From the NCBI GenBank assembly GCA_002371295.1, contig DFGZ01000097.1:1-14517 (forward strand): DNA of 14,517 nucleotides, read 5' to 3'. Under the pieces are notes generated by a model. That model was not told where the DNA came from and did not search any database. It worked only from the letters and a program-made list of their open reading frames with translations. The DNA comes from Oribacterium sp. UBA3737. Its GTDB lineage: Bacteria > Bacillota_A > Clostridia > Lachnospirales > Lachnospiraceae. The translations under genes and the position numbers were made by a program. Positions 1 through 7,822 of this stretch are shown here, piece after piece (position 1 is the first letter of the stretch; every line of letters begins with the position of its first letter).

Positions 1-1460
1 GCCATACATACAGGTACGTTTCCGAATCCGAGCTCTGTAAGACGGTCCAGAGATTTCTTTGCCTTTGCATCAAAATCCACTCCGTCTGCTCCGTAGATCT
101 TTGTGGCTACGGCCTCGATCTTATCGAAAAGAGAATCGGAAAGCTTTTGTACAGGCGTAAAATCCGACTTCTTTGTTTCAAGGGTTCTGACTACAGCCTC
201 TGCAAGTGCTGTACCGCCCTTTCCGCCTTCTCCGTGAACCTTTGAAAGAGCAAATTCCGCACCCTTGTCACGGCAGAAGTTTTCCACAAACTGAAGCTCT
301 GCTTCCGTATCAGATGCGAACTGATTGATAGCGACTACTACAGGTACTCCGTAGGTCTGCAGGTTCTCGATGTGCTTCTCGAGGTTTACGATACCACTCT
401 TGAGAGCCTCGATATTCTCAGCGCCAAGCTCTGCCTTGGGAACACCGCCGTTGTACTTTAGGGCACGTACTGTTGCAACAAGAACAACAGCATCAGGAAC
501 AAAGCCGGCCATCTGGCACTTGATGTCAAAGAATTTTTCGGCACCGAGATCGGCACCGAAGCCTGCCTCTGTGACTGCGATCTCACCCAGCTTCATGGCA
601 AATCTTGTTGCCTGAACGGAATTGCAGCCGTGAGCGATGTTCGCAAAAGGTCCGCCGTGAACTATGGCCATGTTGTGCTCGAGGGTCTGGATGATGTTTG
701 GCTTGATGGCATCCTTGAGAAGAGCTGCCATAGCTCCTGTTGCATGAAGGTCTTCTGCAGTTACGGGCTTTCCGTCCACGTCGTATGCAACGATGATACG
801 AGCGAGGCGTACCTTTAAGTCGTCCATATTATCTGCAAGGCAGAGAACTGCCATGATCTCTGAGGCAACGGTGATGACAAAGTGATCCTCTCTAACAACA
901 CCGTCAGTTTTTCTTCCCATTCCTATGATGATATTACGGAGCTGACGGTCGTTCATGTCTTCACATCTCTTCCAGTTGATGCTCTTTAAATCGATGCGAA
1001 GCTCGTTGCCCTGCTGTATATGATTGTCGAGGAGTGCGGCAAGGAGATTGTTGGCACTGGTTATAGCGTGGAAATCTCCTGTAAAATGAAGATTCAGGTC
1101 CTCCATGGGAACTACCTGAGCGTAGCCGCCGCCTGCAGCACCGCCCTTGATTCCGAAGCAGGGTCCGAGAGAAGGCTCTCTCAAAGCTACTACGGTTTTC
1201 TTTCCGATATGATTTAATGCATCTGCAAGACCGATGGATGTTGTAGTCTTACCCTCTCCTGCCGGTGTAGGGTTGATGGCTGTTACAAGAACAAGCTTTC
1301 CATCAGGCCTGTCCTTGATTTTTGACCAGAGCTCGTTGCTGAGCTTTGCCTTGTACTTTCCGTACTGCTCCAGATCATCCGCATCGATGTTGTATCTTGC
1401 CGCAACATCTGTGATGCGCTCCATCATGGCTTCCTGTGCGATTTGAATATCAGACTTCAT
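1..1460 (-). CDS. fhs: Formate--tetrahydrofolate ligase (C-terminus cut by window edge)
   Basis: ATP-dependent cytoplasmic enzyme joining formate to tetrahydrofolate to give 10-formyl-THF, for one-carbon metabolism, purine synthesis and, in acetogens, the methyl branch of the Wood-Ljungdahl pathway. An open frame of 486 codons starts [12 protein letters not shown] and has no stop before the left edge; the family is usually about 556 residues, so roughly 70 are missing. The P-loop [11 protein letters not shown] lies at about residues 65-75, followed by family segments [21 protein letters not shown] and, near the edge, [10 protein letters not shown]. The ATG at 1458-1460 is preceded on the minus strand by AGAGG with a 6-nt gap. 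It lies 130 nt downstream of ftsK on the same strand. No frameshift is seen. Identification is secure; co-transcription with ftsK is possible but not shown. Confidence 0.96.
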   Translation of the reverse strand, partial: MKSDIQIAQEAMMERITDVAARYNIDADDLEQYGKYKAKLSNELWSKIKDRPDGKLVLVTAINPTPAGEGKTTTSIGLADALNHIGKKTVVALREPSLGPCFGIKGGAAGGGYAQVVPMEDLNLHFTGDFHAITSANNLLAALLDNHIQQGNELRIDLKSINWKRCEDMNDRQLRNIIIGMGRKTDGVVREDHFVITVASEIMAVLCLADNMDDLKVRLARIIVAYDVDGKPVTAEDLHATGAMAALLKDAIKPNIIQTLEHNMAIVHGGPFANIAHGCNSVQATRFAMKLGEIAVTEAGFGADLGAEKFFDIKCQMAGFVPDAVVLVATVRALKYNGGVPKAELGAENIEALKSGIVNLEKHIENLQTYGVPVVVAINQFASDTEAELQFVENFCRDKGAEFALSKVHGEGGKGGTALAEAVVRTLETKKSDFTPVQKLSDSLFDKIEAVATKIYGADGVDFDAKAKKSLDRLTELGFGNVPVCM

Positions 1461-1590
1461 TTTTTACCTCTTTCTCCTCTTTGATAGACAACAGAAAATC
1501 TATGATGCAAGAGAGGGAATTCTCGAAAAGGACTTATGTCAAAGTCTTTGTTCGGAAATCCATTCTCCTATATCAACAAATAAAAAGAAA
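1461..1590 (-). other. ftsK-fhs intergenic region with imperfect inverted repeat
   Basis: A 130-nt gap between two minus-strand genes. It holds an imperfect inverted repeat (AAAGGACTT at 1527-1535 and AAGTCTTT at 1542-1549, one bulged base). There is no T-tract that would make it a convincing terminator. A TTGACA on the minus strand (1537-1542) lacks a matching -10, so an fhs promoter here is unproven. Confidence 0.35.
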
Positions 1591-4500
1591 TTATGAAAAC
1601 AGTGAATCAAATTCCGCAAGAGTCATAAGTATCTTACGGGGCTTGGTGCCCTCTTCAGGGCCGACAACATTGGCATCCGCAAGCTGATCCATGATTCTTG
1701 CAGCGCGGTTGAATCCTATACGGAATTTACGCTGAAGCATACCGATGGATGCCTTCTCGGACTCGATGATAAGCTGTCCCGCATCATGGAAAAGCTCATC
1801 CATGTCACTCTGGGCTCCGCCTGAGCTTCCGGCACCTCCGCCGGACTGAACCTTCGCCTGGATGTCCTCGCTGTACTCCACATCGCCCATTGTCTTTTTG
1901 ATGAACTCAGTTACGGCCGAAACCTCCTGATCGGAAACAAAGGCACCCTGAACTCGTACAGGCTTAGGAATACCCTGAGGGAAGAAGAGCATATCTCCCT
2001 TTCCGAGAAGCTTCTCCGCACCGTTCATATCGATGATGGTACGGGAATCGGTTCCTGAGGATACCGCAAATGCGATACGGCTTGGGACATTGGCCTTGAT
2101 AAGACCTGTGATGACATTTACTGTCGGACGCTGGGTTGCGATAACAAGGTGCATTCCCGCAGCTCTTGCAAGCTGAGCGATACGACAGATGGCATCCTCC
2201 ACTTCCTGGCTTGAGACCATCATAAGGTCAGCCAGCTCGTCGATGATGATAACTATCTGAGGTAGCTTTTCCGGTTTCTGGTCTTCCGGAATCTCAGGAT
2301 CGTTGATGATTCTTTCTATTTTTTCATTGTAGCCCTTCAGGTCTCTGGAACCTGTTTCGGCAAATTTCTTATATCGTTCTGTCATTTCCGCCACGGCCCA
2401 GTTGAGAGCGGCGGCAGCCTTCTTTGGATCCACTACCACAGGGATGAGAAGGTGAGGTATTCCGTTATAGACACTAAGCTCTACTACCTTCGGGTCCACC
2501 ATGATCATACGGAGCTCCTCAGGCTTGTACTTGAAGAGCATGGACATGATAAGAGTATTTATACAAACAGACTTACCTGAACCGGTAGAGCCGGCGATGA
2601 GAAGGTGAGGCATCTTTGCGATGTCTGTAACGATGGTCTTTCCTGAAATGTCTTTACCTACACCAAAGGCGATCTTTGACTTCGAGTCAGAAAATTCAGG
2701 ACTTCTCAGCACATCACCAAGGTGAACTATGGAGCTGTGCTTGTTGGGAACTTCTATACCCACGGCGGATTTTCCGGGGATAGGTGCCTCAATACGGATA
2801 TCTGTGGCGGCAAGTCTCATCTTGATATCGTCCGTAAGAGAAACGATCTTTGAAACCTTGACACCGATATCCGGCTGTATTTCATATCTGGTAACAGAAG
2901 GTCCCACAGAAATATCAGTGATCTTTACTTCGATATCGAAGCTCTTCAGGGTTTCCTGAAGAATCACGGCGTTCTGACGGATTTCTTCTCTTGAATCCAT
3001 ATCCTGTGCTCCGCCTGATGACAGGAGGCTTAAAGGAGGAATGACATAAGGCTTCTGAGGCTTCTTCTGCTTTATCTCCTGCTCCACCTTCCTGTTGTCT
3101 GCTTCAGTCGGGGTGTTTTCAAGCTTTTCACGATCAAGCTGTGTCTGAGGCTTCTTTACAACAGGCTCAACATCAACCTCGATGACCTTGCCTCCCGCAG
3201 TAACTATACGTCTTGTTCCTGCTTCGGTCATATCACCGCTTGAAATTACAGACGGTCTGTCAGAAGGAACAGCAGGTTCTTCTGCGAAGTCTTCTGTATA
3301 TGCTTCTTCAGAAGCATAAGCATCATCCGATGAATCGTCAGCGATACTCTCTTCCACCGGTGCTATGGTAAGGATGTTGCCGGGAACTTCATCAGAGGTC
3401 TCGTCAGTATCATCCTGCTCCATCTCTTTATCATAAGAGGTGGTATATCTGTTATCGAATGCACCGGATATGATATTGCCCGAAGCTTCCATACTTTCCT
3501 CGGAATCTGAGATATTCTTTTTGAAAGGATCGGCAGAGAAATCATCATTGATATCCGTGATGGAAATCTCCGGAGCCTGATCTTCACTGATATGCGGAAC
3601 TCTTGCCTCAACAGATATATCAACATTCTCTTCGAAAGCGGATGCAGAAGCGCCGTAAGAAGCAGAATCATCTGTTTCAGCTGCAGAATCTGAGTGGTTT
3701 ACCGACATGCGGTTAAATGCAGCATCAAGAGCTGCTTCTACTGCATCGTAGGACTCACCTGAAGTTGTTGTTTCAGCTATGTCAGTGCTTTCAGCAGTGA
3801 CTGCATCGGAAGATGGAACGGAAGTGGCTGCTGCTGTTGCAGAGGCTCCGTTAAGAGTCTCCGGACGAGGCTTAATGTTGTATTTGGATGCCTTTGGTCT
3901 CGGTAATGTAGACGGATCCACGAGCATAACAGGTGTGTGCTTTACATTGAGAGGAAGCTCAACTGTGTTGTCCTTATACTCGTCAGGTCCGAGAAAACGA
4001 TTGGCATCATCAGTCTCAGGCTCCTTTGTTTCAGGGAATTCTGCATCATACTGTGAAGCTTCATTCATCTCGGGCTCATCGAAATAAGGAAGATCATCAT
4101 AGCTCTGATTCTCCTGAACCTCAGGTGCAGGCTGTAAAGCCGGAGCAGCCGATGACTGATCGGTAATGGAAAAGTCAACACGCCTTTGAGCCAGCTCACG
4201 CTGCTGTGCTTCTCTGGCCAGTCTCCTCTCCTCTCTGTGGATACGTGCTGATTCGGTGACATTGGTCCAGTCCTCCTTTGCACGCTCGGTGGCACGAAGT
4301 GCTGCAAGGCTTGAGCTTTCTGCAATCATCCTTGCAAGAGGCTTACCTGTTATGTAAATGAGACATATGAAACAAGCCGCCAGAAGTATGAGCATGGAGC
4401 CTACATTTCCCGCAATGGTAAAAAGTACCATGGCAAGGGCTCCGCCAATGATTCCGCCGCCGGTTCCCTGCTGTGAGCCTTCTTTGTAAAAATCCGCCAG

Positions 4501-4881
4501 ACTCATATTGGTGACACCGCCCCCGAAAGTGAGCTGGAAAATAGCTGAGATAAAGATCAGCATAAAGAGGGCTGTTGTCATGCGGAATGTTGCGTATGGA
4601 TTGTCAAGATTTGACAGGATGAATACAACTACGAAGCTTAATAATATAGGAAAAAGGAAACCCATGATACCGAATAGTCCAAGCTGTACGCTCTTTAACA
4701 CAGCTCCCACGGGTCCGCAAAGTCCTAAATTAGCTAAAAATAAAAATGCAGAAACTGCGAATGTAATAATAATCGCAACTTCATCACCCATCATAGGTGC
4801 ATCATAAGTGTTCTTTTTGGAACGGCTGCTTTTTGAAGCGGCCTTCTTGGTTTTATTTTTACTACCCTTTGGTCTACCCAT
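1591..4881 (-). CDS. ftsK: DNA translocase FtsK/SpoIIIE
   Basis: Septum-anchored hexameric ATPase that pumps chromosomal DNA during division or sporulation. The 1096-residue protein has a Lys-rich N-terminus (residues 1-24), about four membrane segments (roughly 33-53, 65-91, 100-120, 142-178), a long acidic Ser/Glu/Asp-rich linker (about 200-630), the RecA-like motor, and a C-terminal DNA-reading gamma winged helix (about 1030-1096, with ASIGMLQRKFRIGFNRAARI). Walker A is GSTGSGKS at 764-771. Walker B is IVIIIDELADL, with D881 and E882. It is much longer than B. subtilis SpoIIIE (about 790 residues), the difference being in the linker. The ATG at 4879-4881 is preceded by AAGGTGG, a good ribosome binding site. 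Whether it acts mainly in division or in spore chromosome transfer cannot be told from sequence. Confidence 0.96.
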   Translation of the reverse strand: MGRPKGSKNKTKKAASKSSRSKKNTYDAPMMGDEVAIIITFAVSAFLFLANLGLCGPVGAVLKSVQLGLFGIMGFLFPILLSFVVVFILSNLDNPYATFRMTTALFMLIFISAIFQLTFGGGVTNMSLADFYKEGSQQGTGGGIIGGALAMVLFTIAGNVGSMLILLAACFICLIYITGKPLARMIAESSSLAALRATERAKEDWTNVTESARIHREERRLAREAQQRELAQRRVDFSITDQSSAAPALQPAPEVQENQSYDDLPYFDEPEMNEASQYDAEFPETKEPETDDANRFLGPDEYKDNTVELPLNVKHTPVMLVDPSTLPRPKASKYNIKPRPETLNGASATAAATSVPSSDAVTAESTDIAETTTSGESYDAVEAALDAAFNRMSVNHSDSAAETDDSASYGASASAFEENVDISVEARVPHISEDQAPEISITDINDDFSADPFKKNISDSEESMEASGNIISGAFDNRYTTSYDKEMEQDDTDETSDEVPGNILTIAPVEESIADDSSDDAYASEEAYTEDFAEEPAVPSDRPSVISSGDMTEAGTRRIVTAGGKVIEVDVEPVVKKPQTQLDREKLENTPTEADNRKVEQEIKQKKPQKPYVIPPLSLLSSGGAQDMDSREEIRQNAVILQETLKSFDIEVKITDISVGPSVTRYEIQPDIGVKVSKIVSLTDDIKMRLAATDIRIEAPIPGKSAVGIEVPNKHSSIVHLGDVLRSPEFSDSKSKIAFGVGKDISGKTIVTDIAKMPHLLIAGSTGSGKSVCINTLIMSMLFKYKPEELRMIMVDPKVVELSVYNGIPHLLIPVVVDPKKAAAALNWAVAEMTERYKKFAETGSRDLKGYNEKIERIINDPEIPEDQKPEKLPQIVIIIDELADLMMVSSQEVEDAICRIAQLARAAGMHLVIATQRPTVNVITGLIKANVPSRIAFAVSSGTDSRTIIDMNGAEKLLGKGDMLFFPQGIPKPVRVQGAFVSDQEVSAVTEFIKKTMGDVEYSEDIQAKVQSGGGAGSSGGAQSDMDELFHDAGQLIIESEKASIGMLQRKFRIGFNRAARIMDQLADANVVGPEEGTKPRKILMTLAEFDSLFS

Positions 4882-4917
4882 TTATTCCACCTTAAAATTG
4901 CAAAATATAACTCATAT

Positions 4918-4946
4918 AGTATAGAACAAAAAAATCATAAAATCCA
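4918..4946 (-). promoter_or_regulatory. Probable ftsK promoter
   Basis: On the minus strand a near-consensus -10 TATACT (4918-4923) has a weak -35-like TGGATT 17 nt upstream (4941-4946). It lies about 37 nt ahead of the ftsK start codon. The -10 is good and the -35 poor, so confidence is moderate. Confidence 0.45.
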
Positions 4947-5070
4947 TCTCCTAAAAACTCATGTTCTATTTTGATGAAATGTGACACCGCCTAAAGAGTG
5001 AATTTATATTGTTTTATGAAATTTGAACATGTTTCATTTGACTTTAAAAACCTGCGGTGATACCTTATGC

Positions 5071-5098
5071 TTAAAGACATAAAATTGTATGTCTTTAA
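5071..5098. promoter_or_regulatory. 11-bp perfect inverted repeat, candidate operator
   Basis: TTAAAGACATA (5071-5081) and TATGTCTTTAA (5088-5098) are exact inverse complements around a 6-nt spacer. The site lies about 48 bp upstream of the -35 of the adjacent regulator gene and about 190 bp upstream of ftsK. Its symmetry and lack of a following T-run suggest a dimeric-protein binding site rather than a terminator. The neighbouring winged-helix protein is the obvious candidate ligand, by inference only. Confidence 0.45.
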
Positions 5099-5145
5099 AT
5101 ACACAGCTACCGGTTTCGAGTTTGTTGCAGGTGTCTGTGTCCATA

Positions 5146-5174
5146 TTGAACTATATGGTTTTTATATGTAAAAT
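5146..5174 (+). promoter_or_regulatory. Promoter of the plus-strand regulator gene
   Basis: TTGAAC (5146-5151), a 17-nt spacer and TAAAAT (5169-5174), close to the vegetative sigma consensus. Transcription would start near 5181, leaving a leader of about 27 nt before the preferred ATG at 5208. Confidence 0.7.
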
Positions 5175-5207
5175 TCTGCTGAGAAATTCAGTAAAATGGA
5201 GATCGTT

Positions 5208-6524
5208 ATGACAAATGTTGCTATCGTAAGCCCCGATCATTCACTTGAGCCGGTTGATAAGGTTATAGCTGAACATGATTTCGGCTGTCAGTTCTATAAG
5301 TATATGTATAAGAAGCTGTCGGATATAGATGATATATATCAGGACTGTAAGGGGAAGTGTGATGTTATCTTTTTCTCCGGAGAACTGGGTTATCATTACA
5401 TAAAGAATAAATTTCCGGATATCAGGATACCCTGCACCTTTACAGCCTATGAACCTATAGATGTGCTGTCGATACTTCTTCAGTTCAAGATAGAACATCC
5501 TGCCACACCTCTTAACCGTATATTCTGTGATTTCCTGACTCCGACAAACAACTACATGGGAATCAGGCAGTATATAAGGAAGGAAGACTGTCCCTATTTC
5601 TTTGAGGACACCCACTATGACTATAAGCATATAACTGCTTATGCAAAGAAGCTGTGGGATGAAGGAAAGATAGATTACATACTCTCCCGCTCCATCAACA
5701 ATCTGAAAAGGCTGGATGAAATACACATTCCGTATGTGGCGGTATTCCCTTCTGAGGACATGATCATTAAGTCCATAAGATCTGCCATGAAAGAGCTCAG
5801 GCTTAATCAGATTGAGCAGAAGGACGAGTTAAGCATTCTCATAAGACTTCCTTTCGGTGAAGATATAGAACAGGAGGAGCAGGAATACAGAGAAGCTACC
5901 GTGTATAAGATGCTTGCGGATTATCGTAAGGATACACACCGTCACTTCTCGATTTCACAGGGCTTCAACCAGTTTGAGATACATGACCGTCTTGAGGCAG
6001 GGACATTTGAAATAGATAAGCTGAGACCTTTCCTTCTCAGGATGAAGAAGGAGCTTGGTTTTGCCTTCAGAATCGGTGCCGGAATGAGCTCTTCGAAGGA
6101 ACGCTCCAGATATTTTGCGGAGCACGCTCTCATGGAGGCCAACAGATACGGAAGGAACGATGCGTTTTTCGTCGGTGAGGAAGGCAAGGTGACTGGACCA
6201 CTCAGTTCCGACACCCAGCTCATGTACAATTATTCCAATGAAAAGGCCCTGAACTTCTCCCGCGAGAACGGAATCAATGAGACCAATATACTTAAGCTCA
6301 TAAGCATGTTTGAGCAGGATGAAAAGCAGGTGATAAGCTCCCATGAGCTGTCTTCTCTTCTCGGAATCACACCGAGATCCGCAAGCCGTATCCTTGCAAA
6401 GCTTCTGGATCTCCATATCATCCGTCTCACGGAAAATGAGATTCAGGACAAGTCAGTACGTCAGGGCCGCCCGACTCATTACTTCAATTTCAATGTGATG
6501 GAGTTCCGGAATGCGCTGATGTGA
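5208..6524 (+). CDS. Probable transcriptional regulator: PrpR_N-like sensor, GGDEF-like domain, winged helix
   Basis: A 438-residue cytoplasmic protein with no signal peptide or membrane segment. Residues 1-190 resemble the PrpR_N/periplasmic-binding-like sensor fold (CDVIFFSGELGYHYIKNKF, then IPCTFTAYEPIDVLSILLQF). Residues about 205-325 look like the degenerate GGDEF-like domain of PucR/CdaR regulators (FRIGAGMSSSKERSRYFAEHALMEANRYG); GGDEF catalytic residues are absent, so cyclase activity is unlikely. Residues about 360-430 form a winged helix (ISSHELSSLLGITPRSASRILAKLL, wing near QGRPTHYF). I prefer the ATG at 5208 because GGAG lies 6 nt ahead; an in-frame ATG at 5196 has no ribosome binding site. 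It is the only plus-strand gene, divergent from ftsK. Regulator is a firm inference from the C-terminus; the ligand and targets are unknown, and the sensor assignment is tentative. Confidence 0.72.
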   Translation: MTNVAIVSPDHSLEPVDKVIAEHDFGCQFYKYMYKKLSDIDDIYQDCKGKCDVIFFSGELGYHYIKNKFPDIRIPCTFTAYEPIDVLSILLQFKIEHPATPLNRIFCDFLTPTNNYMGIRQYIRKEDCPYFFEDTHYDYKHITAYAKKLWDEGKIDYILSRSINNLKRLDEIHIPYVAVFPSEDMIIKSIRSAMKELRLNQIEQKDELSILIRLPFGEDIEQEEQEYREATVYKMLADYRKDTHRHFSISQGFNQFEIHDRLEAGTFEIDKLRPFLLRMKKELGFAFRIGAGMSSSKERSRYFAEHALMEANRYGRNDAFFVGEEGKVTGPLSSDTQLMYNYSNEKALNFSRENGINETNILKLISMFEQDEKQVISSHELSSLLGITPRSASRILAKLLDLHIIRLTENEIQDKSVRQGRPTHYFNFNVMEFRNALM

Positions 6525-6528
6525 TATA

Positions 6529-6720
6529 AGTGTCATAAGTCTTCCTCCACTTGTGCTTGCACAAAAGTGGAGGATAGACTTCATGACACGCCCCACATGA
6601 CTGGTGGCAGATTCCGTAGGAATCTGGCATATAGCACCAGCCCTTCGCGAAGCGAACTAAATGGGCTGACGTTCCCAGAAGCGCATAGCGCGAAGCGGTC
6701 CGATATCGACTTTTGACACT
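6529..6720. repeat. MITE-like multi-hairpin intergenic element with terminal inverted repeats
   Basis: The ends AGTGTCATAAGTC (6529-6541) and GACTTTTGACACT (6708-6720) are inverse complements at 12 of 13 positions. Inside are successive hairpins: a long one at 6530-6589 (about 28 paired positions, TT loop), one at 6601-6640 (CTGGTG/CACCAG enclosing CAGATTCC/GGAATCTG), one at 6638-6668 (CAGCCC/GGGCTG enclosing TTCGC/GCGAA), GCGC-ATA-GCGC at 6681-6691, and the palindrome CGATATCG at 6701-6708. CGCGAAGCG occurs twice (6646-6654 and 6689-6697). No protein is encoded. It resembles a non-autonomous MITE or structured intergenic repeat; a structured RNA is the alternative. Copy number cannot be seen from one window. 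Confidence 0.55.
6530..6589. repeat. Long near-perfect inverted repeat (stem-loop)
   Basis: GTGTCAT (6530-6536), AAGTCT (6537-6542) and CCTCCACTTGTGC (6544-6556) pair in reverse with GCACAA plus AGTGGAGG, AGACTT and ATGACAC (6559-6589), separated by a TT loop and interrupted by small bulges. It begins 6 nt after the regulator's stop codon. The long duplex would be stable as RNA on either strand. There is no T-tract, so it is more likely part of the surrounding repeat element than a terminator. Confidence 0.7.
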
Positions 6721-6732
6721 CACGTCATGATA

Positions 6733-6793
6733 TTAGAAAAAAAGACCTGTGTAGAGAGCTATGAAAGCTCTTGCACAGGTCTTTTTTTTCTAA
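6733..6793. terminator. Bidirectional rho-independent terminator
   Basis: GACCTGTG (6744-6751) pairs with CACAGGTC (6774-6781), and AGAGCT (6755-6760) with AGCTCT (6766-6771). The stem is flanked by a 7-A run (6737-6743) and an 8-T run (6782-6789), so it can end transcription from both sides. It sits between the convergent regulator and degV genes. Confidence 0.88.
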
Positions 6794-6848
6794 AGTCATC
6801 GTGTGTCCGTCAATATTGCTCAGATGGAATTATGACGGCAAAAGCGAT

Positions 6849-6877
6849 ATCGGGCAGGGTGCTTTTCCCTGCCCGAT
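6849..6877 (-). terminator. GC-rich hairpin after degV, probable terminator
   Basis: ATCGGGCAGGG (6849-6859) pairs exactly with CCCTGCCCGAT (6867-6877) around a 7-nt loop, 4 nt past the degV stop codon. On the minus strand only a short CGCTTTTGC follows, so it may end transcription inefficiently or protect the mRNA 3' end, with the stronger terminator at 6733-6793 as backup. Confidence 0.6.
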
Positions 6878-6881
6878 TAAA

Positions 6882-7775
6882 TCAGTCTTTAATTCTCTCG
6901 TCGCCCCACCAGAATACTGCGATGGTGCCCGGGCCTGTATGGCAGCTGATTGTAGGGCCTACCTTGAAGAGGGAAGGCTTTCCGTCTTTTAGGTTCGGGA
7001 ACTTTTCGGCAATCATTGATGCCATCTTCTCTCCGTCCTCGGGACAGCCTGCATGATTGATGAAACACTTATCCGAATACTCGAGACGTCCTTCTGCTGT
7101 TTCTGTCATCTTCTGAAGTATGCGTTCCATGACCTTTTTCTTGGTTCTTATCTTCTCTCTTGTTTTGAGAGAACCATCATAGCAGATCTCAAGGAGAGGA
7201 CAAATGTTTAAGACATTACCGATAAAACCTGATGCCTTCGAAACACGTCCGCCCATGATGAGGAATTTGAGATCCGAGGTGAAGAACCATGACTGGATAT
7301 GATGTTTATGCTCCTCTGCCCATGCAGCGAGATCATCGATAGTCATTCCTTCATCCCTGAGAGAACACATCTTGTCTACAAGAAGCGCATAACCGCCTGT
7401 GGCATTGGCTGAATCGATAATTATGAGTTTTCTGTCGGGATAATCCTCACTCAGATTATCAGCGGCTATCCTTGCGGAATTGTAGGTTCCGGAAATGCCG
7501 CTGGATAGAGTCACATGGATTATGTCTTTTCCTTCATCAAGGAACTTACGGAAGTGATCTTCGTATTCCTGAACGTTGACCTGAGAGGTTTTTGATTTCT
7601 CTCCCGCCAGCATACGCTTGTAGATTTCGTCTGTAGTTATGGAATGTTCAAAATCGTCAATGTACTCATCGGTCCCCAGACTCAGGTGAAAGAAGCAGGG
7701 ATAGACTTTCTTTTGCTCAACCCATTCCATAGAGGTATCTATGGGAGTACAGCAGCTAATGATGTATTCGTTCAT
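6882..7775 (-). CDS. DegV family protein (fatty-acid-binding, FakB-like)
   Basis: DegV proteins bind a fatty acid in a deep pocket. In Firmicutes the FakB members present exogenous fatty acids to the kinase FakA for phospholipid synthesis. The 297-residue length is normal for the family. Recognisable segments are KTSQ (62-65, carboxylate-binding position), SSGISGTYNSA (91-101), SDLKFLIMGGRVSK (167-180) and CHTGPGTIAVFWWG (278-291). The usual N-terminal TDS-type motif is replaced by ISCCTPIDTS, a divergent feature. The ATG at 7773-7775 has GGAG 7 nt upstream. It lies 47 nt downstream of the NlpC/P60 gene with no terminator between, so co-transcription is likely. Family assignment is strong; the specific ligand and any fakA partner are not visible here. 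Confidence 0.92.
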   Translation of the reverse strand: MNEYIISCCTPIDTSMEWVEQKKVYPCFFHLSLGTDEYIDDFEHSITTDEIYKRMLAGEKSKTSQVNVQEYEDHFRKFLDEGKDIIHVTLSSGISGTYNSARIAADNLSEDYPDRKLIIIDSANATGGYALLVDKMCSLRDEGMTIDDLAAWAEEHKHHIQSWFFTSDLKFLIMGGRVSKASGFIGNVLNICPLLEICYDGSLKTREKIRTKKKVMERILQKMTETAEGRLEYSDKCFINHAGCPEDGEKMASMIAEKFPNLKDGKPSLFKVGPTISCHTGPGTIAVFWWGDERIKD

Positions 7776-7822
7776 GATAATCTCCTATCAGTATCAGCTT
7801 AATGATTAATATAAAGTTCAGA

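Larger units (their letters stand above)
4882..5207. other. Divergent control region between ftsK and the plus-strand regulator
   Basis: A 326-nt AT-rich stretch without a gene. It contains the ftsK promoter, an 11-bp perfect inverted repeat (5071-5098), a looser palindrome ATGAAA/TTTCAT (5016-5035), and the promoter of the plus-strand regulator (5146-5174). A second plus-strand candidate, TTGACT (5038-5043) with TACCTT 17 nt later (5061-5066), is weaker. The arrangement is typical of a regulator acting at its own divergent promoter region. Confidence 0.6.
6525..6881. other. Convergent intergenic region with structured element and two terminator-type hairpins
   Basis: A 357-nt stretch between the 3' ends of the plus-strand regulator and the minus-strand degV. 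It holds a ~190-bp multi-hairpin element (6529-6720), a bidirectional terminator (6733-6793) and an 11-bp GC-rich hairpin (6849-6877). Short open frames across it match no recognisable protein and are artefacts of the repeats. Confidence 0.8.

Noticed and set aside
1537..1542. TTGACA on the minus strand ahead of fhs as a -35 element
   Set aside because: At 15-19 nt spacing no -10-like hexamer follows (the 17-nt position reads TTCCCT), so a promoter is not supported.
5196..5207. ATG at 5196 as the start of the plus-strand regulator
   Set aside because: No ribosome binding site lies ahead of it, whereas the ATG at 5208 has GGAG 6 nt upstream; the sequence ATGGAG itself supplies that site.
6490..6723. 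A 77-codon minus-strand open frame covering the hairpin element
   Set aside because: It lies across the inverted repeats, overlaps the regulator's 3' end, has no convincing ribosome binding site and resembles no protein family; open frames in structured repeats arise easily.
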